Part shown: piece after piece, positions 62,472-64,000 of the stretch
How the letters are laid out: each line of letters opens with the position of its first letter
Position numbering within the stretch: the stretch's first letter is position 1
Origin: Modestobacter lapidis
GTDB lineage: Bacteria > Actinomycetota > Actinomycetes > Mycobacteriales > Geodermatophilaceae
Length of the DNA stretch: 64,000 nucleotides
Reading direction: 5' to 3'
Assembly: GCA_019779905.1 (NCBI GenBank)
Contig: JABAKE010000008.1
Location: forward strand, 62,001-126,000
The notes under the pieces: generated by a model
Database searches by the model: none
What the model was told of the DNA's origin: nothing
The model's input: the letters and a program-made list of their open reading frames with translations, nothing else
Program-made: the position numbers and the translations under genes

Positions 62472-64000
62472 ATGCGCGGGTTGATGCAGGACGTCCCCCT
62501 CACCGTCGACACGATCTTCCGGCACGTCGAACAGCACCACGGCGACGTCCCGATCGTCACGAACAACCCCGGCGGGAAGGTGCGCACCACCTATGCCGAA
62601 TGGGCGCAGCGCACCCGGCGGCTCGGTGGCGTGCTGGACACCCTGGGCATCAGCGCCGACGGCCGGGTCGCGACCTTCGCCTGGAACTCCGCGCGCCACC
62701 TGGAGCTCTACTTCGCCGCGCCGTGCACCGGCCGGGTGCTGCACACCCTCAACGTGCGGCTGTTCCCCGAGCAGCTCACCTACATCGCCAACCACGCCGA
62801 GGACGAGGTGGTCTTCGTCGACCGCACGGTCCTGCCGCTGCTGTGGCCGCTGATCGACACCATGACGACGGTCCGGCACGTCGTCGTCATGGACGACGGC
62901 GGCGACGCCGAGATCCCCGACGACCCGCGGGTGCTCGACTACGAGACGCTGCTCGCCGCGGCCGAGCCGGTCGAGTTCTCCGTTCCCGACGAGAACTCGG
63001 CGGCCTCGATGTGCTACACGAGCGGCACCACCGGCAACCCGAAGGGGGTGGTCTACAGCCACCGCTCGACGTTCCTGCACACCCTGGGGGTCATCGCCCC
63101 CAACGCCTTCGGGCTCAGCGTCCGCGACGTCGCCATGCCGGTCGTGCCGATGTTCCACGCCAACGCCTGGGGCATCGCCCAGGCCGCACCCGCCGCCGGC
63201 TCGGCGCTGGTCTTCCCCGGCGCGATGATGCAGCCGCAGGCGATCGCCGACCTGATCGTCGACGAGAAGGTCACCTTCACCGCCGGCGTCCCGACCATCT
63301 GGCAGGGCGTGCTGCCGCACCTGGCCGGCCGGGAGCACTCCCTGCGGGAGATCGGCTGCGGCGGGTCCGCCGTGCCCAAGGCGCTGTCGGAGGCCTACCG
63401 CGAGCAGGTCGGGCTACCGATCCTGCACGCCTGGGGCATGACCGAGACGCACCCGGTCGCCTCCTCCGGGGTGCTGTCCCGCGCGTTCGACGACGCCGAC
63501 GAGGACACCCGGGCCACCCAGCGGGCCCGCCAGGGCATCCCGTTCATCGGCGTCGAGGCCCGGATCGTCGAGGCCGGCACGATCGACGAGCTGCCCTGGG
63601 ACGACGTCGCCACCGGGGAACTGCAGGTCCGCGGCCCGTGGTGCGCGCAGGAGTACTACAACCCGGACGCCGGCGCGGAGCTGTCCACCTCCGACGGCTG
63701 GATGAAGACCGGCGACGTCGCCGCCCTCGACCCGTTCGGCAACATCCGGATCGCCGACCGCACCAAGGATCTGATCAAGTCCGGTGGGGAGTGGATCTCC
63801 TCGGTCGACCTGGAGAACGCGATCATGAGCCACCCAGCGGTCGCCGAGGCCGCCGTGGTCGGCGTCCCGCATCCGAAGTGGGACGAGCGGCCGCTGGCCT
63901 GCGTCGTCCTCAAGTCGGGGGAGACCGCCGGCGAGCAGGAGATCCTCGACCACATCGCGCCGCTGGTGGCCAAGTGGTGGCTGCCGGACGCCGTGGAGTT
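62472..64000 (+). CDS. Acyl-CoA synthetase (3' end off window)
   Basis: 509 codons are visible; the gene runs off the right edge with perhaps 30-40 codons missing. ANL-superfamily enzyme of the long/medium-chain fatty-acyl-CoA synthetase group: AMP-binding motif CYTSGTTGNPKGVVYSHR, A5 HAWGMTETHPVAS, A7 WMKTGDVAALDPFG, hinge DRTKDLIKSGGEWISSVDLENA, and MFHANAWGIAQAA between. The catalytic Lys of motif A10 lies beyond the edge. ATG 62472 is 6 nt after CACGAT, so probably leaderless. It is divergent from the arabinose importer and likely unrelated to it. Confidence 0.93.
   Translation, partial: MRGLMQDVPLTVDTIFRHVEQHHGDVPIVTNNPGGKVRTTYAEWAQRTRRLGGVLDTLGISADGRVATFAWNSARHLELYFAAPCTGRVLHTLNVRLFPEQLTYIANHAEDEVVFVDRTVLPLLWPLIDTMTTVRHVVVMDDGGDAEIPDDPRVLDYETLLAAAEPVEFSVPDENSAASMCYTSGTTGNPKGVVYSHRSTFLHTLGVIAPNAFGLSVRDVAMPVVPMFHANAWGIAQAAPAAGSALVFPGAMMQPQAIADLIVDEKVTFTAGVPTIWQGVLPHLAGREHSLREIGCGGSAVPKALSEAYREQVGLPILHAWGMTETHPVASSGVLSRAFDDADEDTRATQRARQGIPFIGVEARIVEAGTIDELPWDDVATGELQVRGPWCAQEYYNPDAGAELSTSDGWMKTGDVAALDPFGNIRIADRTKDLIKSGGEWISSVDLENAIMSHPAVAEAAVVGVPHPKWDERPLACVVLKSGETAGEQEILDHIAPLVAKWWLPDAVE

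Overview
The window is a piece of chromosome from a very GC-rich actinobacterium. Supporting signs are almost exclusively G/C third codon positions, many GTG starts, Bpa (proteasome activator) with a GQYL tail, a FolP2-type dihydropteroate synthase paralogue, GuaB1, a DUF5926/SEC-C protein and many leaderless start sites. The gene mix, with several stand-alone cyclic-di-GMP proteins, fits Geodermatophilaceae (Blastococcus, Geodermatophilus, Modestobacter), but that placement is inference. I see no rRNA, tRNA, CRISPR, prophage or transposase genes.

Layout. 1-6.1 kb: a fatty-acid/thioester locus (MaoC, FabG4-like reductase and FadA2-like thiolase on the minus strand; TetR regulator and acyl-CoA oxidase-like enzyme on the plus strand) around a 26-bp palindrome that is the likely TetR operator. 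6.2-10.3 kb: a GAF/PAS SpoIIE-type phosphatase divergent from a degenerate EAL-CBS protein. 10.3-19.5 kb: housekeeping and accessory enzymes (aldo/keto reductase, HU, DinB, FolP2, PaaI thioesterase, acyl-CoA ligase, quinone reductase, PhzF, cysteine desulfurase-like, Bpa). 19.6-26.9 kb: chemoreceptor, two HAD phosphatases and serS in one operon, then guaB1, a mini-zincin and a GroES-like protein. 27-30 kb: lipoprotein, AI-2E family exporter, pheA. 30.1-39.2 kb: a signalling and metal region with two TPR-like diguanylate cyclases, the second fused in frame to LarB, then larC, a GDT1 cation transporter, a dead GGDEF protein and a GAF-PAS-GGDEF protein. 39.3-44 kb: a MerR/TipAS gene whose core has been replaced by three hairpin repeats, FUSC protein, methyltransferase, STAS protein, arginine deiminase. 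44-52.2 kb: two secreted peptidases, an anti-sigma/ECF sigma pair, CtaG, DUF5926, P450. 52.3-53 kb: a toxin-antitoxin pair. 53-62.2 kb: L-arabinose catabolism (lacI-araB-araD-araA) and its ABC importer (chvE-mmsA-mmsB). The right edge cuts an acyl-CoA synthetase.

How the parts work together. The arabinose section is a complete pathway: ChvE/MmsA/MmsB import the sugar, and AraA, AraB and AraD turn it into D-xylulose 5-phosphate. The LacI regulator is translationally coupled to the enzymes, and a LacI-type operator sits upstream of chvE. The fatty-acid locus holds oxidase, reductase, dehydratase and thiolase activities, which together cover a beta-oxidation-type cycle. Five proteins with GGDEF or EAL domains lie within 30 kb, two of them degenerate.

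Most unusual points: (i) a family of eight 55-62 nt hairpin repeats with a fixed core CTCGCRNGCTC and outer stems that differ between copies while staying largely complementary, often placed directly after stop codons and clustered inside the broken MerR gene; (ii) an in-frame diguanylate cyclase-LarB fusion whose LarB part has Ala where the family has its catalytic Cys, with an internal leaderless-type start for LarB; (iii) a recurrent NANNNT hexamer 6-8 nt before the start codon of about 19 genes.
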